Assembly (NCBI GenBank): GCA_020027635.1
Contig: JAHKKL010000013.1
Span: forward strand, 1 to 14,163
Direction: 5' to 3'
From: Gammaproteobacteria bacterium
GTDB taxonomy: Bacteria > Pseudomonadota > Gammaproteobacteria > UBA9214
Length of the DNA stretch: 14,163 bases
Below are positions 1-6,653 of this stretch, piece after piece. The position numbers and the translations under genes are program-made. Under the pieces are notes generated by a model. That model was given only the letters and a program-made list of their open reading frames with translations, did no database searches and was not told the origin of the DNA. Position 1 is the first letter of the stretch, and every line of letters starts with the position of its first letter.

Positions 1-1047
1 GATGAAGTCGGCAACGATCAGGAAATAACCCGGGAAGCCCATTTCGATAATGACGTTGATCTCGGTTTCGAGGCGTTCCAGGTACCTGCGCTCCTTAGCC
101 TCGACGTCCGGCGTATCCGGGGGCAGGATTTTTTTCAGGCGCCGCTCCAGTCCTGCATGCGCCTGCTGGCGAAAGTAATCCGCGAGCGTCAGGCCCGCCG
201 GAACGGGAAAATCCGGGAGATAAATCCTGCCCAGATCGAGTTCCAGATTGCAGCGTCTGGCGATTTCGACCGTGTTGGCCAGCGCCTCGGGCACATCCCG
301 GAAAAGTTCCGCCATCTCCCCGGGACTGCGCAGATACTGCTGGTCGGTGAACTGGCGGGTGCGGCGGGGATCGTTCAGCGTACGACCCTCGTTGATGCAG
401 ACTCGGGCTTCATGCGCCTCGAAATCAGCGGACATGAGGAAGTGCACGTCGTTGGTGGCGACCACCGGCACATCGGCGGCGGCGGCCAGCATCACGGCAC
501 GGTGCAGGTATTCCTCTTCTCCCGGTCGCCCCGTGCGCTGCAGCTCCAGGTAGAAGCTGTCCGGGAACAGTCGGCACCAGTCATCGAGCAGGGTGCGCGC
601 CTGCGCGGCCTTACCGGCAAGCAAGGCCTGACCGATATCGCCTGAACGACCCCCGGAAAGCGCGATGAGTCCCGTCGTATTGCCCTCCAGCCAGGACTTG
701 TCGAGCAACGGGAGCCCGCGCTGCTGGCCTTCGGTGTAGGTACGCGAGACCAGCCGGGTGAGGCCGAGAAAACCCTCATGGTGCCTGCAAAGCAGGACAA
801 TACGGGTAGGTTGGCCGCTCCCGGCCCCCCCCGTGACCCAGAGATCGACGCCGATGACCGGCTTGACACCGGCTTTCATGGCGGCACGGTAAAACTTTAC
901 CATCGAAAACAGGTTGCTCTGGTCGGTCACCGCGATGGCGGGCATCATCATCTCGGCCGTCCTTTCGACCAGAGGCTGAATACGGACGGTGCCATTCGCC
1001 AGAGAATATTCCGTGTGGACACGCAGGTGAACAAAGGCGGAGGGCAT
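1..1047 (-). CDS. dnaE: DNA polymerase III subunit alpha, N-terminal part (3' end outside window)
   Basis: Catalytic subunit of the replicative DNA polymerase; only the first 349 codons are present, and the frame runs open off the left edge. I translated the reverse strand from an ATG at 1047. The start reads MPSAFVHLRVHTEYSLANG, the PHP-domain opening of DnaE (E. coli has HLRVHSDYS). It is followed by AVTDQSNLF (residues 39-47), GVKPVIGVDLW, and ATNDVHFL further on, all standard DnaE landmarks. The end, EMGFPGYFLIVADFI, is the entry to the polymerase core. PHP metal ligands look degenerate (Gln43 where active PHP domains have His, Asn18 for the usual Asp), as in enterobacterial DnaE, which relies on a separate proofreading subunit. 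An in-frame run of eight G (coding strand) lies at 825-832. No good Shine-Dalgarno is visible before the ATG. In E. coli dnaE directly follows rnhB; here a diguanylate cyclase gene separates them, so it needs its own promoter. Confidence 0.96.
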   Translation of the reverse strand, partial: MPSAFVHLRVHTEYSLANGTVRIQPLVERTAEMMMPAIAVTDQSNLFSMVKFYRAAMKAGVKPVIGVDLWVTGGAGSGQPTRIVLLCRHHEGFLGLTRLVSRTYTEGQQRGLPLLDKSWLEGNTTGLIALSGGRSGDIGQALLAGKAAQARTLLDDWCRLFPDSFYLELQRTGRPGEEEYLHRAVMLAAAADVPVVATNDVHFLMSADFEAHEARVCINEGRTLNDPRRTRQFTDQQYLRSPGEMAELFRDVPEALANTVEIARRCNLELDLGRIYLPDFPVPAGLTLADYFRQQAHAGLERRLKKILPPDTPDVEAKERRYLERLETEINVIIEMGFPGYFLIVADFI

Positions 1048-1343
1048 GGACTAGGGTTTCCGCGTTCGAGGGGTTGTGCTCATGCCGTGGCGCTAGCCGA
1101 TAATACTTTTTGATACATTGTTCATCTTAATTGATTAGATATCTATCTCTTATTCGCGCTGTTCCAGCGGGCCGCTCCCAGCGGCGGAAACTATAGCATG
1201 GGACATGAGCTCGTGCTCCATCCCCCGCATTAGCGGCGCCCTGATAAACGGGTAATTCCCCCTCCCGACGATTCAATGTCACAGGGTGGCGGTCGATAAC
1301 AAACTGACACCCGGCCTGTTGAGTGTATCTGTCGGAAGGATCC
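1048..1343. promoter_or_regulatory. Divergent intergenic region between dnaE and the diguanylate cyclase gene
   Basis: This 296-bp spacer lies between two divergent starts, so it must hold promoters for both genes. It has a marked AT-rich patch at about 1100-1155 in an otherwise GC-rich window. For dnaE (minus strand), TATTAT at 1105-1100 is a plausible -10 box about 53 bp before the start codon, but no good -35 box lies 16-18 bp upstream. A perfect 10-bp palindrome TAGATATCTA lies at 1136-1145. A short stem GCCGCT-CCC-AGCGGC lies at 1171-1185 and has no T run. For the cyclase, TTCAAT followed after 17 bp by GATAAC (about 1273-1301) is only a weak promoter match. No coding sequence or RNA gene is recognisable here. 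Function is inferred from position; individual boxes are tentative. Confidence 0.45.
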
Positions 1344-2486
1344 ATGAAATCGAAGATCCCAGAGCGATTTAGGTCAATCCACGAAGAGGAGGATCTGCGG
1401 GATTTCTCCCACAGTATGGCCGAGTTGCAGTGGCTGCTGCTCATCCTCGTCATCCTGTATTTCTGCATTCCAACCCGACCGATCGATGATCCCGATGCCG
1501 TGATCGTTGTCATGGTGTCCTTCGCCGGCTTCGTGCTGCTGTTTCGCTATCTCAGGCGGCGTACGCGCGAGACGCGCTGGAAAGTGGCCATGCAAACCTG
1601 GGGCATGATTGCCTTTATCACGCTCGTGCTGTGTTACACGGGGAAAACGGAGAGCCCGCTGCTCAACCTGTACCTGCTGGTCATCATCGCCTGCGCCATT
1701 ACCCTGGGCAAGGCCATGACCCTGCTGGAGGTCATACTGATCGCCGTCTGTTATCTCTACCTGGGATATGCCGACTACGGAATCGATATCTTCTCTCCCG
1801 AGACATTCACCACGCTGATGGCAAATTTCTCGCCGTTCCTGCTGGTTGCCTACGTCACCTCCCTGCTGGCCGAAGATGTCCATCATGCCAAGCGGAAGAT
1901 CACCGTGCTGTCACATACGGACGAGCTGACCGGCTTGCTCAACATGCGGGCCTTCAGTGCCCTCCTGGACAAGGAGATTACAACGGCGGAACGCTACCTG
2001 CAGCCCTTCTCGCTTGTCATGATAGACGTGGACGGGCTCAAGAAGGTCAATGACCGTTCTGGCCACACCGCCGGTACCCGTCTGCTCAAGACGGTTGCTG
2101 GTTCGATCAGTGACTGCATCAGGACCTCCGATGTGCTGGCACGCTATGGCGGCGATGAATTCATCATCCTGATGCCGCACACACGCAGTGAGGCTGCACG
2201 TATCGCCGCCGAACGCATCCGCGCCGCCATTCACAATTCCTCCTTTGACATGAACGGGCAGCATATTGCCGCCTCCGCCAGCATCGGCATCGCCAGTTAT
2301 CCGGAAGGAGTCGATGTCGCCGGGAATGTCCTTGAGAAAGCGGACGTCGCGCTTTACAAGAGCAAGCAGTCGGGCCGCGACCGGGTCACGGTTTATCGCA
2401 GGGATTTCGAGCTTGTACAGCATCTGCCTGACGCAGATTCGGCCGTTATTTCCCGCCCTCTTCGTTCTTCCTCAGCAATTTCCTGA
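1344..2486 (+). CDS. Membrane-anchored GGDEF diguanylate cyclase
   Basis: Predicted to make cyclic di-GMP from two GTP. The protein has 380 residues. Residues 29-176 hold about six hydrophobic segments (roughly 29-43, 53-70, 83-99, 106-122, 126-143, 160-176), probably a membrane sensor domain of no family I recognise. A short linker leads to a complete GGDEF domain: DELTGLLN (193-200), metal and GTP site DVDGLKKVND (228-237), and the active-site loop RYGGDEF with GGDEF at 269-273. An inhibitory I-site RTSD (260-263) lies exactly five residues before GGDEF, so product inhibition is likely. There is no EAL or HD-GYP domain. I chose the ATG at 1344 because GGAAGGA lies just upstream at 1334-1340; an in-frame GTG at 1323 would add seven residues. 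It is the only plus-strand gene here, divergent from dnaE and overlapping the end of rnhB by 41 bp. The last 13 residues, rich in Ser and Arg, are encoded within that overlap. Confidence 0.93.
   Translation: MKSKIPERFRSIHEEEDLRDFSHSMAELQWLLLILVILYFCIPTRPIDDPDAVIVVMVSFAGFVLLFRYLRRRTRETRWKVAMQTWGMIAFITLVLCYTGKTESPLLNLYLLVIIACAITLGKAMTLLEVILIAVCYLYLGYADYGIDIFSPETFTTLMANFSPFLLVAYVTSLLAEDVHHAKRKITVLSHTDELTGLLNMRAFSALLDKEITTAERYLQPFSLVMIDVDGLKKVNDRSGHTAGTRLLKTVAGSISDCIRTSDVLARYGGDEFIILMPHTRSEAARIAAERIRAAIHNSSFDMNGQHIAASASIGIASYPEGVDVAGNVLEKADVALYKSKQSGRDRVTVYRRDFELVQHLPDADSAVISRPLRSSSAIS
2422..2438 (-). other. Short stem-loop just after the rnhB stop
   Basis: ATCTGC and GCAGAT form a perfect 6-bp stem around a 5-nt loop, beginning 7 nt beyond the rnhB stop codon in the direction of rnhB transcription. 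No T run follows, so it is not a standard intrinsic terminator. It also lies within the 3' coding part of the convergent cyclase gene, so the symmetry may be chance. Confidence 0.25.
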
Positions 2487-3057
2487 CCGGTGCATAGCTG
2501 CGACGATGCTGAGGGGTCACCCCTAGCCTCTGCAAGGCCTGCAGGTGCTCCCGGCTCGGATACCCCTTGTGCCGCGCAAGACCGTAGCCAGGGTAGCGCC
2601 GGTCCATTTCATCCATTTCACGGTCACGGGTCACCTTGGCGATGATCGAGGCGGCGCTGATCGCCGCGATCGTGCTGTCGCCCCTGACGACAGCCTCCAC
2701 CGGGCAGTCCAGGCGCGGACATTGATTGCCGTCGACGAGCACGTAGTGCGCCGCCGGCCTCAGCATGACGACGGCGCGCTGCATCGCCAGGAGTGTCGCC
2801 TGGAGTATGTTCAGCCGGTCTATCTCCTCGACGCCGGCACGGCCCACTGCCCAGGCAATCGCCTTTTGCGTGATTTCCAGATAAAGGGCCTCGCGACGCG
2901 ACGGCGTGAGTTGTTTTGAATCCTTCAGCCCGTTCACGGGATTTTCCGGATCGAGTATGACCGCCGCGGCGATGACCGGACCCGCCAATGGCCCGCGACC
3001 TGCCTCGTCCACGCCGGCAACATGTCTGCAGGGAATATCAGGCGGATTGAACGTCAT
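2446..3057 (-). CDS. rnhB: Ribonuclease HII
   Basis: Cytoplasmic endonuclease that cuts RNA in RNA-DNA hybrids and starts removal of single misincorporated ribonucleotides. The protein has 203 residues, close to E. coli RNase HII. The acidic active site is complete: Asp17 and Glu18 in GVDEAGRG, Asp109 in LVDGNQ and Asp127 in RGDSTIAAISAASIIAKV; the GRG recognition motif is at 20-22. Conserved YPGYGLARHKGYP follows at about 155-167. I chose the ATG at 3057 because it gives the family N-terminus (MTFNPPDIP then the first strand); an upstream in-frame start at 3105 only adds residues that overlap lpxB further. The chosen start overlaps the end of lpxB by 20 bp, suggesting translational coupling. 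The 3' end runs into the oppositely oriented cyclase gene. It is the last gene of the contiguous envelope cluster. Confidence 0.96.
   Translation of the reverse strand: MTFNPPDIPCRHVAGVDEAGRGPLAGPVIAAAVILDPENPVNGLKDSKQLTPSRREALYLEITQKAIAWAVGRAGVEEIDRLNILQATLLAMQRAVVMLRPAAHYVLVDGNQCPRLDCPVEAVVRGDSTIAAISAASIIAKVTRDREMDEMDRRYPGYGLARHKGYPSREHLQALQRLGVTPQHRRSYAPVRKLLRKNEEGGK
2508..2527 (+). other. Stem-loop downstream of the cyclase stop
   Basis: AGGGG-TCA-CCCCT forms a 5-bp stem with a 3-nt loop, extended by GCT/AGC across one bulged G. It starts about 21 nt after the cyclase stop, on the plus strand. The following bases (CTCTGC) contain no T tract, so termination would be weak at best. The segment is also rnhB coding sequence read on the other strand. 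Confidence 0.25.
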
Positions 3058-4210
3058 TGCGACCCACCATATCCAGCACGGCAGCGGCGGCAGAGCGGTT
3101 GGCATCCCGCCTCAATTCGGTATGTATGCCTGAGAAGATCGCCTCCAGTTCACGTGTCAGCCGGTGATTATTGATCAGCCGCAGGATCTCCCCACCGAGT
3201 TTTTCGGCCGTCAGCCCGCGCTGGATGATTTCCCGCACGACCGGTCTTCCGGCCAGCAGATTCGGCAGGGAATAACTGCGCGCTCCCGTCAGCAGCCTCG
3301 CAATCTGGTAGGTCAGCGGCGACATTCGGTAGGCAACCACCATCGGACGCTTGAGCAGCATGCACTCGAGAGCCGCCGTGCCGCAGGCAAGCAACACGGC
3401 GTCCGCCGCGGCCATTGCCTCGAGGGATCTTCCACTGAGCAGAGTGAGCGGCAACGACTCGTCATGACGCCTCAGCTCCTTCTCGAACGCCCCACGGCAT
3501 TCCCGGTTTGCCAGCGCCACGACAAACCGCATGTCCGGCATGAGTTTCCAGCACCATAACGCGGTCTGGATGAACGGCCCGGCGAGCCGTTGGACTTCAT
3601 CGCGCCGGCTGCCGGGCAGCATGGCGACAAGCGGCGCCTCCTGCGGGAGACCGAGATGATGGCGCGCCGTGGCGGGATTGATCTCATCCGCCAGCTGATC
3701 CGCCAGCGGGTGCCCGACACAGCGAACCTGGACAGGCTGCTGCCGGTAGAGATCCTCTTCAAAGGGAAACAAGGTCAGCAGGCAGTCGCAGCACTGTGCC
3801 ATCCTGCGCACCCGGTACCGGCGCCAGGCCCAGACCGAAGGGCTGACATAATGCAGGGTCCGGATGCCGGCGTGCTTGAGCCTGCGCTCGAGCCCCAGGT
3901 TGAAATCCGGTGCGTCGATTCCGATAAAAATATCCGGCGGCGTCCCCGCAAAGTGCGCATACAGGTCGCGTCTCATGCGCAACAGCGCCGGCAAATGTTT
4001 GGCCACTTCGGTGATACCCATGACCGAGAGCCGCTCCATGGGATACAGGCTGAAACAGCCGGCATCGATCATGCGCGGCCCGCCGACGCCTTCGAATATC
4101 GCATGCGGTTCCCGTTCCCGGATGGCCTGGATCAGGCCCGCGCCCAGCGCATCGCCAGAGGCCTCACCGGCAACGATCCCGACATGCAACGGATGGATCC
4201 TGTCAGACAT
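3038..4210 (-). CDS. lpxB: Lipid-A-disaccharide synthase
   Basis: Membrane-associated glycosyltransferase that joins 2,3-diacylglucosamine-1-phosphate (lipid X) to UDP-2,3-diacylglucosamine, giving the lipid A disaccharide and UDP. The protein has 390 residues, close to the E. coli 382. Visible landmarks are GEASGD at 15-20, GIDAPDFNLGLE at 97-108 with Asp99 at the position of the essential E. coli Asp98, YVSPSVWAWR at 121-130, GHPLAD at 166-171, and the nucleotide-binding LPGSRRDEV at 198-206. CGTAALECMLLKRPMVVAYR follows in the C-terminal half. The start ATG at 4210 places GEASGD at the usual distance. A 75-bp gap follows lpxA, and the 3' end overlaps rnhB by 20 bp. The ribosome binding site is weak; no strong GGAG lies at normal spacing. 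Confidence 0.97.
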   Translation of the reverse strand: MSDRIHPLHVGIVAGEASGDALGAGLIQAIREREPHAIFEGVGGPRMIDAGCFSLYPMERLSVMGITEVAKHLPALLRMRRDLYAHFAGTPPDIFIGIDAPDFNLGLERRLKHAGIRTLHYVSPSVWAWRRYRVRRMAQCCDCLLTLFPFEEDLYRQQPVQVRCVGHPLADQLADEINPATARHHLGLPQEAPLVAMLPGSRRDEVQRLAGPFIQTALWCWKLMPDMRFVVALANRECRGAFEKELRRHDESLPLTLLSGRSLEAMAAADAVLLACGTAALECMLLKRPMVVAYRMSPLTYQIARLLTGARSYSLPNLLAGRPVVREIIQRGLTAEKLGGEILRLINNHRLTRELEAIFSGIHTELRRDANRSAAAAVLDMVGRNDVQSA

Positions 4211-4285
4211 GTCCGCAACGAAGACCCTGAAAACAGTGATTGACGCTATCGAGGCCGGCTGCGCGTCGGGAGAACGGGAACATGG

Positions 4286-5056
4286 TTACCTGACGATGCC
4301 GCGTTTTGCGCGTTCGACAAACGCGCCCATAACGGCAACCGCCTGATCCTCGCGGGACTGGTCATGCAGCCGCTGCAACGCCTCCTGCAGGGACAGATTC
4401 GACCGGTAAAGCGTCCTGTAGGCCTGTCGCAATGCCTTGCGGGTCGCCTCGGGGAAGCCATGGCGGCGCAGGCCTTCTGCATTCAGTCCGGAGCTACGGG
4501 CCGGATTCCCGGTTACCGTCACGAAGGGCGGCACATCCTTGTTGATGACGCTGCCGAAGGCGCAGAAGGCATGCGTCCCGATGGCACAGAACTGGTGCAC
4601 GAGCGTAAACCCGCCGAGGATCGCAAAGTCACCGACGCTGACATGTCCGGCCAGGGACGCGCCGTTGGCGAATACAGTCTGGTTACCCACCTGGCAATCA
4701 TGCGCGATATGCGCATAGGCCATGATCCAGTTCCCATCCCCAAGGCGCGTCACGCCCCCGTGCTGCAGCGTGCCACGATTTATCGTGACGTACTCGCGGA
4801 TCACATTACGGTCGCCCATCTCGAGCCAGGTCGGCTCCCCTGAATACTTCTTGTCCTGTGGCGCATCCCCGATCGAGGCGAACTGGTGGATCCTGTTTTC
4901 CTTCCCGATGCGCGTCGGGCCATTGATCACGACATGCGGTCCGATCCAGGTCCCGTGGCCGATGACGACACCGGGACCGATCACCGAAAAGGCTCCGATG
5001 CTGACATCTTCGGCAAGCTCGGCAGCATGGTCGACAACCGCCCGTTGATCGATCAA
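4286..5056 (-). CDS. lpxA: UDP-N-acetylglucosamine 3-O-acyltransferase
   Basis: First step of lipid A synthesis: transfers a 3-hydroxyacyl chain from acyl carrier protein to the 3-OH of UDP-GlcNAc. A left-handed beta-helix of hexapeptide repeats fills residues 10-185, followed by the helical C-terminal domain. His119 in AYAHIAHDC matches catalytic E. coli His125, and HQFC (154-157) contains the equivalent of His160. The acyl-chain ruler position (E. coli Gly173, Pseudomonas Met169) is Phe167, which suggests a short acyl chain. TINRG stands where E. coli has TIHRG. I prefer the TTG start at 5056: it aligns with the family N-terminus (LIDQ against MIDK), is preceded by GAGAGGG, and overlaps the fabZ stop as TTGA. 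An ATG at 5080 would add eight residues and overlap fabZ by 28 bp. Either way the product is about 256-264 residues (E. coli 262). Confidence 0.96.
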   Translation of the reverse strand: MIDQRAVVDHAAELAEDVSIGAFSVIGPGVVIGHGTWIGPHVVINGPTRIGKENRIHQFASIGDAPQDKKYSGEPTWLEMGDRNVIREYVTINRGTLQHGGVTRLGDGNWIMAYAHIAHDCQVGNQTVFANGASLAGHVSVGDFAILGGFTLVHQFCAIGTHAFCAFGSVINKDVPPFVTVTGNPARSSGLNAEGLRRHGFPEATRKALRQAYRTLYRSNLSLQEALQRLHDQSREDQAVAVMGAFVERAKRGIVR

Positions 5057-5493
5057 GTGTTGATGTCCCTCTCGGTACACATGATTTCGGCCGAGGCAAC
5101 AATACCGCCATCCACCTGTGCATTGCAGTCGAACATCCAGATGCCGCGTTTTGTCTTGAGCAGGCGGGCCGTGAGCAGCAGTTGATCGCCGGGCTCCACG
5201 GGGCGTTTGAAACGCACCTTGTCCATGCCGACCAGGAAGTAGAGCGTATCCCGGTTCGCCGTATTTTCGAGCGTACGGAATGCCAGCAGGCCGGTCGCCT
5301 GCGCCATGGCCTCCAGGATCAGCACCCCCGGCATGACCGGGCGCTGCGGAAAGTGCCCCTGGAAGAACGGTTCGTTATAGGTGACATTCTTTATGCCAAC
5401 GAGCGACTCGCCCTTGTTGAATTCAATCACCCGGTCGATCAGCAGAAAGGGGTAGCGGTGCGGCAAATGCCTGAGTATGTCATTTATGTCCAT
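5053..5493 (-). CDS. fabZ: 3-hydroxyacyl-[acyl-carrier-protein] dehydratase FabZ
   Basis: Hot-dog-fold enzyme of type II fatty acid synthesis. It dehydrates 3-hydroxyacyl-ACP, and so competes with LpxA and LpxD for the same substrate, which explains its place in the lipid A cluster. The protein has 146 residues. It shows LPHRYPFLLIDRV at 10-22 and the active site GHFPQRPVMPGVLILEAMAQ from 46, with catalytic His47 and Glu61. The C-terminal half has the conserved GMDKVRFKRPVEPGDQL. The ATG start at 5493 gives the expected short N-terminus, but the spacer just before it has no clear Shine-Dalgarno. A 77-bp gap containing a stem-loop separates it from lpxD; the stop overlaps the proposed TTG start of lpxA. 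Confidence 0.97.
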   Translation of the reverse strand: MDINDILRHLPHRYPFLLIDRVIEFNKGESLVGIKNVTYNEPFFQGHFPQRPVMPGVLILEAMAQATGLLAFRTLENTANRDTLYFLVGMDKVRFKRPVEPGDQLLLTARLLKTKRGIWMFDCNAQVDGGIVASAEIMCTERDINT

Positions 5494-5529
5494 GGGTGTA
5501 GGGTGTCATCCTGTGAGAGTTGTTGTTGG

Positions 5530-5559
5530 CTCCCGGCAGCACCGCCTCATCACCGGGAG
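5530..5559 (-). other. Inverted repeat in the lpxD-fabZ spacer
   Basis: CTCCCGG (5530-5536) and CCGGGAG (5553-5559) are perfect 7-bp arms around a 16-nt loop, beginning 11 nt after the lpxD stop. No T run follows, so it is not an intrinsic terminator. It could be a processing or stability element in the polycistronic mRNA. A tandem GGGTGT repeat (5494-5499, 5501-5506, plus strand) lies between it and fabZ. Confidence 0.35.
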
Positions 5560-5570
5560 TGCCGCTGCAC

Positions 5571-6599
5571 TCAGTCAGTTGCCGACGGGGCTAGCTGCTG
5601 CTCGAGCTTCCGCATCTTCCTTGCCAGTCTATCCAGACGCCTCAGACGGGCAGCATTCCTGTTCCAGGACGCATTTTCTTGCGCCGGGAAGCCGGATGAG
5701 TACACGCCGGGACGGGTGATCGATTTCGTCACCAGGGTCATTGCGGTGATGACGACATGATCGGTTATCTCCAGGTGTCCAAGGATGCCGGCTCCACCCC
5801 CGATCCTGCAGTGGCTGCCGATCCTGGCGCTGCCCGAAATGCCGGCGCACGCGGCTATCGCCGTATGCGCGCCTATCCGCACATTATGGGCAACCCGGAC
5901 CTGGTTATCGAGCTTTGCGCCGTCCGCGATGATGGTGTCGTCCAGGGAACCGCGATCTATGGTTGAACCGGCGCCGACATCAACATCGTTGCCGATGCAG
6001 ACGCCGCCCAGTTGCGGCACTTTCAACCAGTGGCCATGCTCATTCGCCAGGCCGAAGCCGTCACTGCCGATCACCACGCCGGGGTGGAGCACCACCCGCT
6101 CTCCGATCCTCACACCGTGAGAGACGACCACATTGGCGTGAAAAACGCAGTCAGCGCCGAGGCGGCTGTCCCGTCCTATGAAACATCCGCCGGCCAGCTG
6201 AACGCCATCGGCGATGGCCACCCCGTCCTCGATGATGCAATGCGGACCCACCCAGGCGGACGAAGCGATTTCGCAGCCCGCGCCGATGACCGCGCTCGGG
6301 TGCACGCCGCGTCGCTTGGCCGGAAGCGCTGACAACAGCGAGGCGGCCCGGGCATAGGCAGCGTAGGGGTTTGCGACGGTTATCGTCGCCGTCGGGCACT
6401 CGTCTGCAAACGCCGCTTCCAGTATGACGGCCGAGGCGCGCGTGGCAGTCAGATATTTCCGGTAGGCCCTGTTCGCCAGGAAGCTGATGGCTCCCTGACC
6501 CGCTTGCTGGAGACTCGCGACCGAGCCGATAATGCAATCGGGGTCACCATGCAAGTCACCCCCTAACAAGCCCGCCAGTTCACCCAGGGCAAGGCCCAT
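5571..6599 (-). CDS. lpxD: UDP-3-O-(3-hydroxyacyl)glucosamine N-acyltransferase
   Basis: Third step of lipid A synthesis: adds a second 3-hydroxyacyl chain from ACP to the 2-amino group of UDP-3-O-acylglucosamine. The protein has 342 residues, as usual. An N-terminal uridine-binding domain (about 1-98, with GAISFLANRAYRKYL at 37-51) is followed by a left-handed beta-helix of hexapeptide repeats (about 99-300) and a C-terminal helix with a charged coiled-coil end (about 315-342). His238 in VRVAHNVRIG matches catalytic E. coli His239. GSDGFG (178-183) and the C-terminal PGVYSSGFP are also typical. The ATG at 6599 has a strong site, AGGAAG, about 8 nt upstream. It lies 54 bp after skp, in the expected order bamA-skp-lpxD. 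Confidence 0.97.
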   Translation of the reverse strand: MGLALGELAGLLGGDLHGDPDCIIGSVASLQQAGQGAISFLANRAYRKYLTATRASAVILEAAFADECPTATITVANPYAAYARAASLLSALPAKRRGVHPSAVIGAGCEIASSAWVGPHCIIEDGVAIADGVQLAGGCFIGRDSRLGADCVFHANVVVSHGVRIGERVVLHPGVVIGSDGFGLANEHGHWLKVPQLGGVCIGNDVDVGAGSTIDRGSLDDTIIADGAKLDNQVRVAHNVRIGAHTAIAACAGISGSARIGSHCRIGGGAGILGHLEITDHVVITAMTLVTKSITRPGVYSSGFPAQENASWNRNAARLRRLDRLARKMRKLEQQLAPSATD

Positions 6600-6628
6600 C
6601 CAGGCGCTTCCTTTCCTAGCGGTCCGGA

Positions 6629-6651
6629 GGGGTGCCGCCGTGATTTACCCC
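6629..6651 (-). other. Weak stem in the skp-lpxD spacer
   Basis: GGGGT and ACCCC (6629-6633, 6647-6651) can pair over a 13-nt loop directly after the skp stop codon. The stem is only 5 bp, with no T run. It is listed because this 54-bp spacer otherwise holds only the lpxD ribosome binding site. Confidence 0.15.
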
Positions 6652-6653
6652 GG

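Noticed and set aside
157..645. 162-codon plus-strand open frame at the left edge
   Set aside because: Antisense to the N-terminal part of dnaE, whose minus-strand frame gives a clear PHP domain.
1171..1185. GC-rich stem GCCGCT-CCC-AGCGGC as a terminator
   Set aside because: No T run on either strand, and it lies between two divergent starts where no transcript needs to end.
1127..1513. 128-codon minus-strand open frame crossing the intergenic region into the cyclase gene
   Set aside because: More than a third overlaps the real cyclase gene antisense; no motifs or good start. The spacer is better read as a promoter region.
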